A DNA stretch of 64,000 nucleotides, taken from contig NZ_JABWCU010000007.1 of NCBI RefSeq assembly GCF_018491765.1, positions 186,001-250,000 of the forward strand, in the 5' to 3' direction. Shown in pieces: positions 56,389 to 63,877 of this stretch. The stretch is from Novosphingobium profundi (GTDB taxonomy: Bacteria; Pseudomonadota; Alphaproteobacteria; Sphingomonadales; Sphingomonadaceae). Numbering within the stretch: position 1 is the first letter of the stretch; every line of letters begins with the position of its first letter. A model generated the notes under the pieces. That model ran no database searches, was not told the origin of the DNA, and saw nothing but the letters and a program-made list of their open reading frames with translations. The translations under genes were made by a program, and so were the position numbers.

Positions 56389-56958
56389 ATGAAGGCAAAT
56401 CCGCGTCGTCGCGCTCTCCCCACCCGTCTCGTTTCGATACCGGTGCTCGCTCTTGCAGCGCTGGCTTCCGGGTGCGTCCCGCCGCCCGCTTCGGCCCCCG
56501 CTCCCGCCCCGGCACCGACACCCGCCGCACAGCCCGTCCGCCCGGCCCCGCTCCCGGCAGCGACCGCCCTGCCCTCGCCGAGCAACTGGCGCGACGCGCC
56601 GATCACGCCCGGGACCTGGGCCTGGACCCCGAGCGGTCCGCGCTCGGTGGCGAATTTCGCCGCAGGCGCATTCGAGATGCGCTGCGACACACAAAGCGCG
56701 ACGATCACCCTCTTTCGCCGCGCCAATGCCGCCGGAGCTGGACCGGCCAGTATGGCGATCACCACCATGAGCGGCACCCAGACCCTCGCCGCGCAAGTTC
56801 GGCAGGGCTATTTCACCGCGACATTGCCCGCCCGCAGCCCGCTGCTTGACCAGATGGCGTTCAGCCGCGGCCGCTTTGCCGTGGCGGTGAGCGGCCAGCC
56901 CACACTCTACATTCCCAGCTGGACCGAAGTTTCGCGCGTGATCGAGGACTGCCGCTAG
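56389..56958 (+). CDS. Lipoprotein of unknown function
   Basis: 189 residues. Signal peptide with lipobox LASGC, then an Ala/Pro-rich linker (about 30-70), then a domain with NWRDAPITPGTWAWTPSG and FEMRCDTQSATITLFRRA. The C-terminal part ends PSWTEVSRVIEDCR with a conserved-looking Cys. The tryptophan- and Thr-rich middle is seen in many sphingomonad lipoproteins of unknown role. Divergent from tlyA. Confidence 0.75.
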   Translation: MKANPRRRALPTRLVSIPVLALAALASGCVPPPASAPAPAPAPTPAAQPVRPAPLPAATALPSPSNWRDAPITPGTWAWTPSGPRSVANFAAGAFEMRCDTQSATITLFRRANAAGAGPASMAITTMSGTQTLAAQVRQGYFTATLPARSPLLDQMAFSRGRFAVAVSGQPTLYIPSWTEVSRVIEDCR

Positions 56959-57314
56959 TCGCCCTTAGAAAATCGGGCGCAAGTCGCCCGAACCGGCTTC
57001 CTTCGCGATCCCAAGAACTTATCCAAGAGGCGTCCCCTACGGCGGCGCCGACGGCTGCCTTGCGCGGTGAAAAGCACAAGACGAGCCTCCCCGTAAACAG
57101 CCTTTTCATCGCGCGGCTTAGCTGGGGAAAACTTGCGCGAAGCCCTGATAATGACGCGAAAAAACTTGATTGCAAGACTTGTGGTGCAATGCGGAATGAG
57201 CCACATTTTCCATTAGGACGACGGAACCCGGGAAACGCGCCCGGCGGTCACCGAAGTCCAGTCGCTCTCGGGCGGCGAACACTATGGCTCAACAGCGCGA
57301 AAGGAGGTGATCCG
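56959..57314. other. Intergenic stretch before the 20-codon ORF
   Basis: 356 nt without a convincing long gene. It contains an 8-codon frame (ATG 57284 to TGA 57308-57310) that ends inside the ribosome-binding site of the next ORF, and an A-rich stretch near 57150-57190 that may carry a promoter. Nothing else is recognised. Confidence 0.5.
57299..57313 (+). promoter_or_regulatory. Extended Shine-Dalgarno, 15-nt match to 16S rRNA tail
   Basis: GAAAGGAGGTGATCC is the exact complement of the usual 16S rRNA 3' end (GGATCACCTCCTTTC). Typical sites match 4-7 nt. It is placed ideally, 7 nt between AGGAGG and the ATG at 57315. Confidence 0.75.
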
Positions 57315-57377
57315 ATGTCTCATGGTTCAGCATGGAGGTCGGCAATTTCCGTCGCGAGGCATTATCGCGCTTTCTGA
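57315..57377 (+). CDS. 20-residue peptide ORF with extended SD
   Basis: The frame encodes MSHGSAWRSAISVARHYRAF followed by TGA. Its ribosome-binding site is the 15-nt match described at 57299-57313, and a perfect terminator follows 46 nt after the stop. The peptide is basic and amphipathic, with Trp and three Arg. It has no run of Leu, Ile or Val codons, so a classic attenuation role for the downstream ilvE is not supported. It may be a small protein or an RNA whose main feature is ribosome binding. Confidence 0.45.
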   Translation: MSHGSAWRSAISVARHYRAF

Positions 57378-57423
57378 CGCGATAAAGGCTCTCGCCGGCG
57401 GCACTTCCGGCCGCTGACCATGT

Positions 57424-57457
57424 GAAAGGCCGTACCGGCATGCCGGTGCGGCCTTTC
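57424..57457 (+). terminator. Strong terminator-like hairpin
   Basis: GAAAGGCCGTACCGGC pairs with GCCGGTGCGGCCTTTC, a near-perfect 16-bp stem with one mismatch and a 2-nt loop. It ends the small transcript of the 20-codon ORF; its own A/T ends also allow function on the other strand. Confidence 0.75.
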
Positions 57458-57774
57458 TCAGTTTCGGATTCCGGTTTCGTGCGCCGCCGTGGCTTTGGGA
57501 CGGGTCGACTGGCATCGCTCCAGAAGCGCTTGCCTCCCCTCGCCCGACACGGCATGAGAACACGATCATGCAACCGCACGTGCACTCCACGCAAGAAAAG
57601 AGCCCGCTCCGAGCACCCAAGTGCCCGGAAACACTGGCCTGGCTGCCAACGCTTGCCTCTGTGATGCGGCGTGCTAAAGCTGAAACACCACGTATCAAAA
57701 TTTCTTTTGGGTTGCGCATCGCGTAATTTTCATACAACTGCCCTTCGCACCCCCAAACAGAGGACAGAGTTTTC
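57458..57774. other. Intergenic region upstream of ilvE
   Basis: 317 nt with no convincing gene. The last 95 nt are A/T-rich for this genome (for example AAAATTTC near 57695 and GTAATTTTCATAC near 57725) and should hold the ilvE promoter. No T-box or other named leader is recognised. Confidence 0.5.
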
Positions 57775-58875
57775 ATGGCGACTTGCGCCGAAGCCGAGCT
57801 GACATTTTCGATCCAGCCCAACCCCGCCCCCGCGAGCGACGAGACGCGCGCGGCGGTATTGGCGAACCCGGGCTTCGGCACGCACTTCACCGACCACATG
57901 GTTACCATCGACTGGACCGAAGGCACCGGCTGGCACGACGCCACGATCGCCGCGCGCCAGCCCATCGCGCTCGATCCCGCGGCCGCCGTGCTGCACTACG
58001 CCCAGGAAATCTTCGAGGGCCTCAAGGCCTACAAGCAGGCCGACGGTTCGATCGCGCTGTTCCGCCCCGATGCCAACGCCGAACGCTTCAACCAGTCGGC
58101 CGAGCGCCTCGCCATGCCCACGCTTCCCGAAGATCTTTTCATCGCCGCGATCGAGAAGCTCGTCGAACTCGACAAGGGCTGGATTCCCGAAGCCGAAGGC
58201 GCCTCGCTCTACCTGCGCCCGTTCATGATCGCGACCGAGGCCTTCCTTGGCGTGCGCCCGGCCAAGACCTACAAGTTCATCGTCATCGCCAGCCCGGCCG
58301 GCAACTACTTCAAGTCGGGCGCGCCGGCGGTCTCGATCTGGGTTTCCGAATACACCCGCGCCGCGCCGGGCGGCACCGGCGCGGCCAAGTGCGGTGGCAA
58401 CTACGCCGCCAGCCTCGTGCCCCAGGGCGAAGCGCTCGCGCGCGGGCATGACCAGGTCGTCTTCCTCGACGCCGCCGAGCACAAGTGGATCGAGGAACTG
58501 GGCGGCATGAACCTGTTCTACGTCTTCGACGACGGCACGATCCTGACCCCGGCGCTGACCGGCACGATCCTGCCGGGCATCACGCGCAAGAGCCTGATCG
58601 CCCTGCTGCGCGAAGAAGGCCTGACCGTGAACGAGGGCCGCTACAGCCTTGACCAATGGCGCGCGGACGCGGCGAGCGGCAAGCTGGTCGAGACCTTCGC
58701 CTGCGGCACCGCGGCGGTCGTCACCCCGGTCGGCAAGGTCGCAGGCAAGGACGGCGAGTTCACGATCGGTACCGGCGGCCCTGGCCAGCTGACGCGGAAG
58801 GTCAAGGACCGCCTCGTCGCAATCCAGCGTGGCCAGGCACCCGACACCCACGGCTGGATCCGCAAGATCGGCTGA
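57775..58875 (+). CDS. ilvE: Branched-chain amino acid aminotransferase
   Basis: 366 residues, class IV PLP aminotransferase. The PLP lysine is K205 in GGTGAAKCGGNYAASL. HYAQEIFEGLKAYKQADG, LYLRPFMIATEAFLGV and ELGGMNLFYVF are signatures of the longer, mammalian/Gram-positive-like branch. Final step in Leu, Ile and Val synthesis and first step in their breakdown, so it could feed the valine pathway at 32448-36405. ATG 57775, GAGGA upstream. Ends before a strong terminator. Confidence 0.96.
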   Translation: MATCAEAELTFSIQPNPAPASDETRAAVLANPGFGTHFTDHMVTIDWTEGTGWHDATIAARQPIALDPAAAVLHYAQEIFEGLKAYKQADGSIALFRPDANAERFNQSAERLAMPTLPEDLFIAAIEKLVELDKGWIPEAEGASLYLRPFMIATEAFLGVRPAKTYKFIVIASPAGNYFKSGAPAVSIWVSEYTRAAPGGTGAAKCGGNYAASLVPQGEALARGHDQVVFLDAAEHKWIEELGGMNLFYVFDDGTILTPALTGTILPGITRKSLIALLREEGLTVNEGRYSLDQWRADAASGKLVETFACGTAAVVTPVGKVAGKDGEFTIGTGGPGQLTRKVKDRLVAIQRGQAPDTHGWIRKIG

Positions 58876-58893
58876 TCGCCGTCAGGCGACCTG

Positions 58894-58942
58894 CCACGAA
58901 AAAGCCCCGCCCGGCATCGCGCCGCGCGGGGCTTTTTCGTGG
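58894..58942. terminator. Rho-independent terminator after ilvE
   Basis: CCACGAAAAAGCCCCGC pairs with GCGGGGCTTTTTCGTGG, a perfect 17-bp stem with a T5 run inside the right arm. Confidence 0.88.
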
Positions 58943-59024
58943 GAAATTCACGCGCGCCCCTTGCCCGCGCGTTCCGGCATGCCATCTGGAGGCCGATCCC
59001 CCCCTTCGGCTACGCGAGAACACC

Positions 59025-59945
59025 ATGACCAGCACCGCCCCCTACCCCATCGGCACACCCGGCACGCCCTGGGGAGAGGCCGAAGTCCAGGCCTGGCGCG
59101 AATCGCAAGTCCGCCGCCGCCGCTACGCCGAACTTGTCGAACCGCGTATCAAGGCCCTCGCCGATCGCTTCGAGCTCACCGAATACGGCGCGCTCGACTA
59201 TGCGGGCGAGCACTTCACGCTCTATGGCCTCGCCAGTGCCCCGCTCGACCCGGCCCTCCCGACCGCGCTCGTGACCGGCGGAGTCCACGGCTACGAGACC
59301 AGCGGCGTGATGGGCGCGCTTGAGTTCCTCGAGACCCGCGCGGCCGACTACGCGGGCAAGGCCAACCTCCTCGTCGTCCCTTGCGTCAGCCCCTGGGGCT
59401 TCGAGCGGATCAACCGCTGGAACCACGACGCGATCGACCCCAACCGCAATTTCAAGCCGGACAGCCCGGCGGCCGAATGCCGCGCGCTGCTCGATCTCGT
59501 CGCCGCGCGCAAAGGACCTTTCCTGCTCCACATCGACCTGCACGAGACAACCGACAGCGACGAGGAGGAATTCCGCCCCGCGCTGGCTGCGCGCGATGGC
59601 GAGGACTACGAACCCGACACGATCCCCGACGGCTTCTACCTCGTTGACGATGCCGAGAACCGCCAACCCGAATTCCACGCCGCGATCATCGAAGCCGTCG
59701 CCAAGGTCACCCACATCGCTCCCCCCGACGCGCAGGGCAACATCATCGGTTCGCCCGTCGTCCAGCCCGGCGTGATCGAATACCCTCAGGGCAAATACGG
59801 AATGTGCGCGGCGATCACCGGTGCGCGCTTCACCACCACTACCGAAGTCTACCCCGACAGCCCGAGCGCCACGCCCGAGCAATGCAACGCAGCGCAAGTC
59901 GCCGCCGTTTGCGCCGCGCTGGACTTTGCGCTGGCCTCGGCCTGA
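59025..59945 (+). CDS. M14-family metallocarboxypeptidase
   Basis: 306 residues. Zinc ligands His and Glu are in TGGVHGYETSGVMG and the third His in LHIDLHETTD, with DPNRNFKPDSPAAE as the substrate-binding Arg region. The fold is that of the succinylglutamate desuccinylase/aspartoacylase-like M14 branch. No signal peptide is seen, so it should be cytosolic. Substrate not assignable. ATG 59025, preceded by GCGAGAA. Confidence 0.88.
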   Translation: MTSTAPYPIGTPGTPWGEAEVQAWRESQVRRRRYAELVEPRIKALADRFELTEYGALDYAGEHFTLYGLASAPLDPALPTALVTGGVHGYETSGVMGALEFLETRAADYAGKANLLVVPCVSPWGFERINRWNHDAIDPNRNFKPDSPAAECRALLDLVAARKGPFLLHIDLHETTDSDEEEFRPALAARDGEDYEPDTIPDGFYLVDDAENRQPEFHAAIIEAVAKVTHIAPPDAQGNIIGSPVVQPGVIEYPQGKYGMCAAITGARFTTTTEVYPDSPSATPEQCNAAQVAAVCAALDFALASA

Positions 59946-59959
59946 GGCAAAGCCGGCGA

Positions 59960-60766
59960 TCAGTGCCCGGCTGCCGCCAACTCGCGGCGCGCCTGCGCCA
60001 ACTGCGCCGCGAACACCGGATCGGCCTGGAGCCGCGCGAACGTGGCCGAGGCGATCACCCGCCCTGCCACGGTATCACTCTGCCAGTGGACCCGGCACAC
60101 CACGCGGCTGACGCCGAAGTCGTAACCGCGCTGGAGCACCGCGTCGGCCCGGTCGGGCACCAGTTCGGCGAGGACCAACGCAAGCGTCCAGCCGATCGCG
60201 GTGTGGCCCGAGGGGTAGGATCCGTCATGGCGCAGCGCCTCCTCGTCACCCGGCGTGCACGAGCCGCCGCCATTCTCGACGAAGGGGCGCACCCGCTGGT
60301 AATTGTTCTTGGCCTTGTAGGTCGAGAGCCCCCCATCCGCCATCGCCCGGCGCAGCAGCATCTCGACGTGCGGCTTGCTGCCATCGCTGAGCGAGGTTCC
60401 CACCAGCGGCTCGAACGACTGCACGACGTGTGGCCAGTTGAGGTCCGCGTCCGAGGTCGCCAGTGTCAGACGTGCAGCGCTTGCCAACTTGGCCGCCTCG
60501 AAGGCCTCCTGGTCTGCGGCCTTGGCCGCGCTGCCCGCTGCAGGCGGTGGCGGCAGCAGCGCGAGACTGTCGGGCAAGGCGGCAGGTGGGAGGTAGCCCT
60601 TGGGCAAGGGAATGTCCTTGCTGAGAACCCCGACCTCCTCAACAGTCACGGGCGGCACCATCGCCGCTGCGGAGCCTTGCCCCGTCGACGTCGCCGCGGT
60701 CGTGCATCCGCCCAGGACCAGCAGGCAAGTGCCGACCAATTCCGTAAGAATCCATTTCGTTCGCAT
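59960..60766 (-). CDS. Class A nonspecific acid phosphatase (PAP2 fold)
   Basis: 268 residues. Lipoprotein-type signal (LLVLGGC). The phosphatase motifs are complete: KAKNNYQRVRP, SYPSGHTAIGW and SRVVCRVHWQSD. Class A acid phosphatases release phosphate from organic esters in the periplasm. ATG 60766. Convergent with the M14 gene. Confidence 0.94.
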   Translation of the reverse strand: MRTKWILTELVGTCLLVLGGCTTAATSTGQGSAAAMVPPVTVEEVGVLSKDIPLPKGYLPPAALPDSLALLPPPPAAGSAAKAADQEAFEAAKLASAARLTLATSDADLNWPHVVQSFEPLVGTSLSDGSKPHVEMLLRRAMADGGLSTYKAKNNYQRVRPFVENGGGSCTPGDEEALRHDGSYPSGHTAIGWTLALVLAELVPDRADAVLQRGYDFGVSRVVCRVHWQSDTVAGRVIASATFARLQADPVFAAQLAQARRELAAAGH

Positions 60767-61017
60767 CGCCCGCCTATCCTTGACCTGCAGTCCAAAGCCC
60801 GCAGACTAGGTCAACCTAGGTGCCCCAGGCATCAGGTCTAACCCGCAGATCGGCCAGCAAGGCTTCGCCGGGACCCCGGCAATTCCCGAGACCGTCCAGC
60901 GGCTTGCCGCGGCCCGGACAGCTGGCACGTCCCCCTTGTTGCGCGAGCCTTGCAAACCTACCTAGCCTGCTCCCCTTTCCCGCGCGCGCTGCGCCGCCCC
61001 AACCAGGAGCCCCCGCC

Positions 61018-61866
61018 ATGGCCGACACCCCCTACACGCCCCCGAAGGTCTGGACATTCGATGCACAGAACGGGGGCACTTGGGCGAGCATCAATCGCCC
61101 CACCGCCGGCGCGCGCGAGCAGAAAGAGCTTCCACATGGCGAGCACCCCTTCCAGCTCTACTCGCTGGGCACGCCCAACGGGCAGAAGGTGACGATCATG
61201 TTCGAGGAACTGCTCGCCGCCGGTGTCACCGAGGCCGAATACGATGCCTGGCTCGTCAACATCGGCGAAGGCGTCCAGTTCACGAGCGGCTTCGTCGACA
61301 TCAATCCCAACTCGAAGATTCCCGCCCTGCTCGACTGTTCGGGCAAGACGCCGGTACGCGTGTTCGAATCGGGCGCGATCCTCTTTCACCTCGCCGAGAA
61401 ATTCGGGATGTTCCTTCCCCAAAGCGGACCGCAGCGCACCGAATGCATGTCCTGGCTGATGTGGCAGATGTCGACTGCGCCGATCATCGGCGGCGGCTTC
61501 GGACATTTCTACGCCTACGCGCCCGAAAAGTTCGAATACCCGATCAATCGCTTCGCAATGGAAACCAAGCGGATCATGGACGTAGCCGATAAGCGCCTCG
61601 CGGAGACGCGCTACCTGGCTGGTGACGACTACACGATCGCCGACATCGCCGCCTACGGCTGGCTGGGCGGTTTCGTGCGCGGCGATGCCTACACCGACGC
61701 GGCCACCTTCCTCGACGTTGCAAGCTATGCCAACCTGATGCGCTGGGGCCTCGAACTGGGCGAGCGCTCCGGCGTGAAGCGCGGCCTCGTGGTCAACCGC
61801 GATGCGCCTGGCAAGATCCGCGAACGCCACAGCGCGGCCGATATCGACGCGATTTTCGGCGCCTGA
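61018..61866 (+). CDS. yghU: Glutathione S-transferase, YghU family
   Basis: 282 residues, longer than the usual 210 because of the N-terminal extension of YghU/Nu-class GSTs (YTPPKVWTFDAQNGGTWA). GSH-binding NPNSKIPALLD and FESGAILFHLAEKFG follow, then a helical C-domain (TIADIAAYGWLGGFVRGD). Expected disulfide-bond reductase activity on glutathione conjugates. ATG 61018 with AGGAG upstream. Confidence 0.95.
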   Translation: MADTPYTPPKVWTFDAQNGGTWASINRPTAGAREQKELPHGEHPFQLYSLGTPNGQKVTIMFEELLAAGVTEAEYDAWLVNIGEGVQFTSGFVDINPNSKIPALLDCSGKTPVRVFESGAILFHLAEKFGMFLPQSGPQRTECMSWLMWQMSTAPIIGGGFGHFYAYAPEKFEYPINRFAMETKRIMDVADKRLAETRYLAGDDYTIADIAAYGWLGGFVRGDAYTDAATFLDVASYANLMRWGLELGERSGVKRGLVVNRDAPGKIRERHSAADIDAIFGA

Positions 61867-61887
61867 TCGAACCTTCTTCCGGCGTGG

Positions 61888-61917
61888 AAAGGCCTCACTA
61901 TCGAAAAGGGCCTTTTC
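61888..61917 (+). terminator. Probable terminator after the GST gene
   Basis: AAAGGCC and GGCCTTT pair with a 14-nt loop, 22 nt after the stop, followed by TTC. Confidence 0.5.
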
Positions 61918-61984
61918 ACAGCCGGGATAAGCGGCTAAGCGCGCACTCCCATCGCAAGGCACGACGCGGTCTTGACGATTCTGC

Positions 61985-62059
61985 TGGGGCGTAGCCAAGC
62001 GGTAAGGCAGCGGTTTTTGGTACCGCCATGCGCAGGTTCGAATCCTGCCGCCCCAGCCA
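61985..62059 (+). tRNA. tRNA-Gln (TTG)
   Basis: 75 nt with an encoded CCA. Acceptor stem TGGGGCG/CGCCCCA, D-arm GCCAAGCGGTAAGGC, anticodon stem GCGGT/ACCGC with loop TTTTGGT, giving anticodon TTG at 62017-62019, and T-arm GCAGGTTCGAATCCTGC. The 3' end faces the integrase gene and is the expected attachment site. Confidence 0.97.
62033..62059 (+). other. Putative attachment site (tRNA-Gln 3' end)
   Basis: P4-type integrases next to tRNA genes usually recombine in the T-arm to 3' end of the tRNA. The integrase starts 218 nt downstream. The matching direct repeat at the other end of the element is not in this window, so the exact core is not known. Confidence 0.5.
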
Positions 62060-62105
62060 TTCTCGATTCTCACCACCTCTCAAGCCGTCCAAGGGCGGCT
62101 CTTGG

Positions 62106-62127
62106 AAATGGCGGAATTCCGCCATTT
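62106..62127. promoter_or_regulatory. Perfect 22-bp palindrome upstream of integrase
   Basis: AAATGGCGGAA followed by its exact reverse complement. No T run follows, so it is more likely a protein-binding site, for an integrase, excisionase or AlpA-type regulator, than a terminator. Confidence 0.5.
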
Positions 62128-62276
62128 ACCTAGGCCTTCGCGTCCCTCTACGTCCCGGGAGGGGGCCTTGCAGCTCGGCCCCTAGTTGGTCAATTTGTTG
62201 GTACGAAATCACCTATTTCCAATACCGGAACGCGTCTCAGGATTCGAACCTGTGACTTCGGGGGGAGTTGCCAACA

Positions 62277-63587
62277 ATGCTCACCAACATTGCCATCAAG
62301 GCCTTCAAGCCAAAGGACAAGACCTACAAGCGCTCCGATGCTGCCGGGCTCTATATCGCGGTCAATCCCACCGGCTCGAAAATCTGGTACCTAGCCTACC
62401 GTTTCGGCGACAAGCAGAAGACGATCTCGGCCGGTCCCTATCCGAAGGTTTCGCTTCTGGCCGCCCGTGCCTGGCGCGACGAGATGAAGAAACTGCTGGA
62501 GTTGGGCCTCGATCCATCGGAAGAGCGCCGCCACGAGCAGCGTGAAGCCAGGATCAAGGCGCGCGGCGACGTGACGAACACCTTCGAGCATGTCGCTCGC
62601 GAGTGGCTGGAGACACGCTCGCTCGCCTGGACGCCGCGTTATGCCGATCTCGTCACCGGACGGCTCGAAAGCGACATCTTCCCCGTCATTGGCAAATGCA
62701 ACATCGCGCACATTCGTCCGCGTGAAATCCTCGAGGCGATCCGCCGGATCGAGGACCGGGGCGCCGTGGAAATGGCCCACAGGGTAAAGAACCACTGCAG
62801 CGAAATCTTTCGCTACGCGATACCCGACGGACGCTGTGAAACCGATCCATGCCGTGACATCGGCCCCGCCTTGCGAAAGCCCCCGCCAACACGTCACCGC
62901 CCGAAAGTTTCGGCGCGCGACCTGCCCGCCTTCTATGCCCGGCTCAACGGTGATGATGGGGCCAGACTGAGCCATCTGGCCCTTCGCTGGACGATCCTGA
63001 CGATGGTGCGCACGCAAGAGACCCGATTCGCCCAATGGGCTGAATTCGAGGATCTCGATGGACCCGAGCCGCTATGGCGTATCGGTGCCGATCGCATGAA
63101 AATGCGCAGCGAACACCTCATCCCCCTGCCCCGGCAGGCTATTCCGCTCCTGGAAGAAATCCACGAGCTCAACATCTTTCGAAAGGCGGGAAATCCCCGG
63201 CACGGCCGCTTCCTGTTCCCGGTTGCGGGGACGCGCAGCATGGTGATCAGCGAGAACCGCATGCTCGACATCATGTACAGGATTGGCCTGCGCGGCAAAG
63301 CGACGGTCCACGGCTTTCGGGGCCTTGCCAGTACCGTTCTCAACGAGAGCGGCCGCTTTCAGCCCGACTGGATCGAAATGCAGCTCGCCCATCAGCCGCG
63401 CGGGGTGCGCGCAGCCTATAACGCCGCGCAATATCTCACCCATCGCCGTCAGATGATGCAGTGGTGGGCCGACTATCTCGACAAGGCCGAAGCACGAGGA
63501 ATGTCTGAGCGCGAGCACGTATCCAGCCCTTTTGGCTCGACCGCGCTCGAGACCTTTCCCCCGCTCAGAACGCGTAAGAGAGCTTGA
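62277..63587 (+). CDS. Tyrosine-type site-specific integrase (P4 family)
   Basis: 436 residues. DUF4102 arm-binding N-domain (LTNIAIKAFKPKDKTYKRSD, GLYIAVNPTGSKIWYLAYRF), core-binding domain, then the catalytic domain with Arg245 (MVRTQETRFAQW), His345 and Arg348 in VHGFRGLAST, His in LAHQPRGVRAAYN, and a tyrosine in the AYNAAQYLTHRR segment. ATG 62277 with GGGGGAG upstream; a TTG at 62268 is alternative. Directs integration at the adjacent tRNA-Gln. Confidence 0.96.
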   Translation: MLTNIAIKAFKPKDKTYKRSDAAGLYIAVNPTGSKIWYLAYRFGDKQKTISAGPYPKVSLLAARAWRDEMKKLLELGLDPSEERRHEQREARIKARGDVTNTFEHVAREWLETRSLAWTPRYADLVTGRLESDIFPVIGKCNIAHIRPREILEAIRRIEDRGAVEMAHRVKNHCSEIFRYAIPDGRCETDPCRDIGPALRKPPPTRHRPKVSARDLPAFYARLNGDDGARLSHLALRWTILTMVRTQETRFAQWAEFEDLDGPEPLWRIGADRMKMRSEHLIPLPRQAIPLLEEIHELNIFRKAGNPRHGRFLFPVAGTRSMVISENRMLDIMYRIGLRGKATVHGFRGLASTVLNESGRFQPDWIEMQLAHQPRGVRAAYNAAQYLTHRRQMMQWWADYLDKAEARGMSEREHVSSPFGSTALETFPPLRTRKRA

Positions 63588-63601
63588 TCCTGCAGGTCGC
63601 C

Positions 63602-63877
63602 TCAAGCATCGCCATGGGGAGAATTCGCGAAACCGAAGGGGTCGCGCATCCAGGCCTCGACCTCGGATTCACGCCAGGCCGAGCAACGCGCAGAGATCTT
63701 GACCTGAGCCGGGAAAGCGCCGGCCTGGATCCTCCTGTAAAGCGTTGCTCGCGCAAGCCCGGTGCGTTCCATGACCGCGTGAAGACGCAGGAAACGTTCG
63801 GGCTTGGGCGCGGGCGCCGGGCAAAGCTCTTCTTCCTCGATCGGCTCTGGTTCGAATATGCGCCTCTTCGCGATCAT
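63602..63877 (-). CDS. AlpA-family transcriptional regulator
   Basis: 91 residues. MerR-like HTH: FLRLHAVMERTGLARATLYRR and the basic-acidic WRESEVEAWMRD are typical of phage/ICE AlpA proteins that control excision genes. The N-terminal 28 residues, rich in Pro and Glu, are an extension not usual in AlpA. The ATG overlaps the stop of the upstream gene (ATGA), so they are coupled. Convergent with the integrase, 14 nt apart. Confidence 0.9.
   Translation of the reverse strand: MIAKRRIFEPEPIEEEELCPAPAPKPERFLRLHAVMERTGLARATLYRRIQAGAFPAQVKISARCSAWRESEVEAWMRDPFGFANSPHGDA

Noticed and set aside
57060..57377. 105-codon frame ending with the 20-residue peptide
   Set aside because: The only good ribosome-binding site is at the internal ATG 57315; the upstream part is basic, low-information and unlike a protein.
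57422..57664. 80-codon plus-strand frame before ilvE
   Set aside because: Begins inside a terminator hairpin, is Arg/Pro-rich and has no ribosome-binding site.
62190..62275. Second tRNA gene on the minus strand
   Set aside because: Only a T-arm-like segment is present; no acceptor, D- or anticodon arms can be formed.
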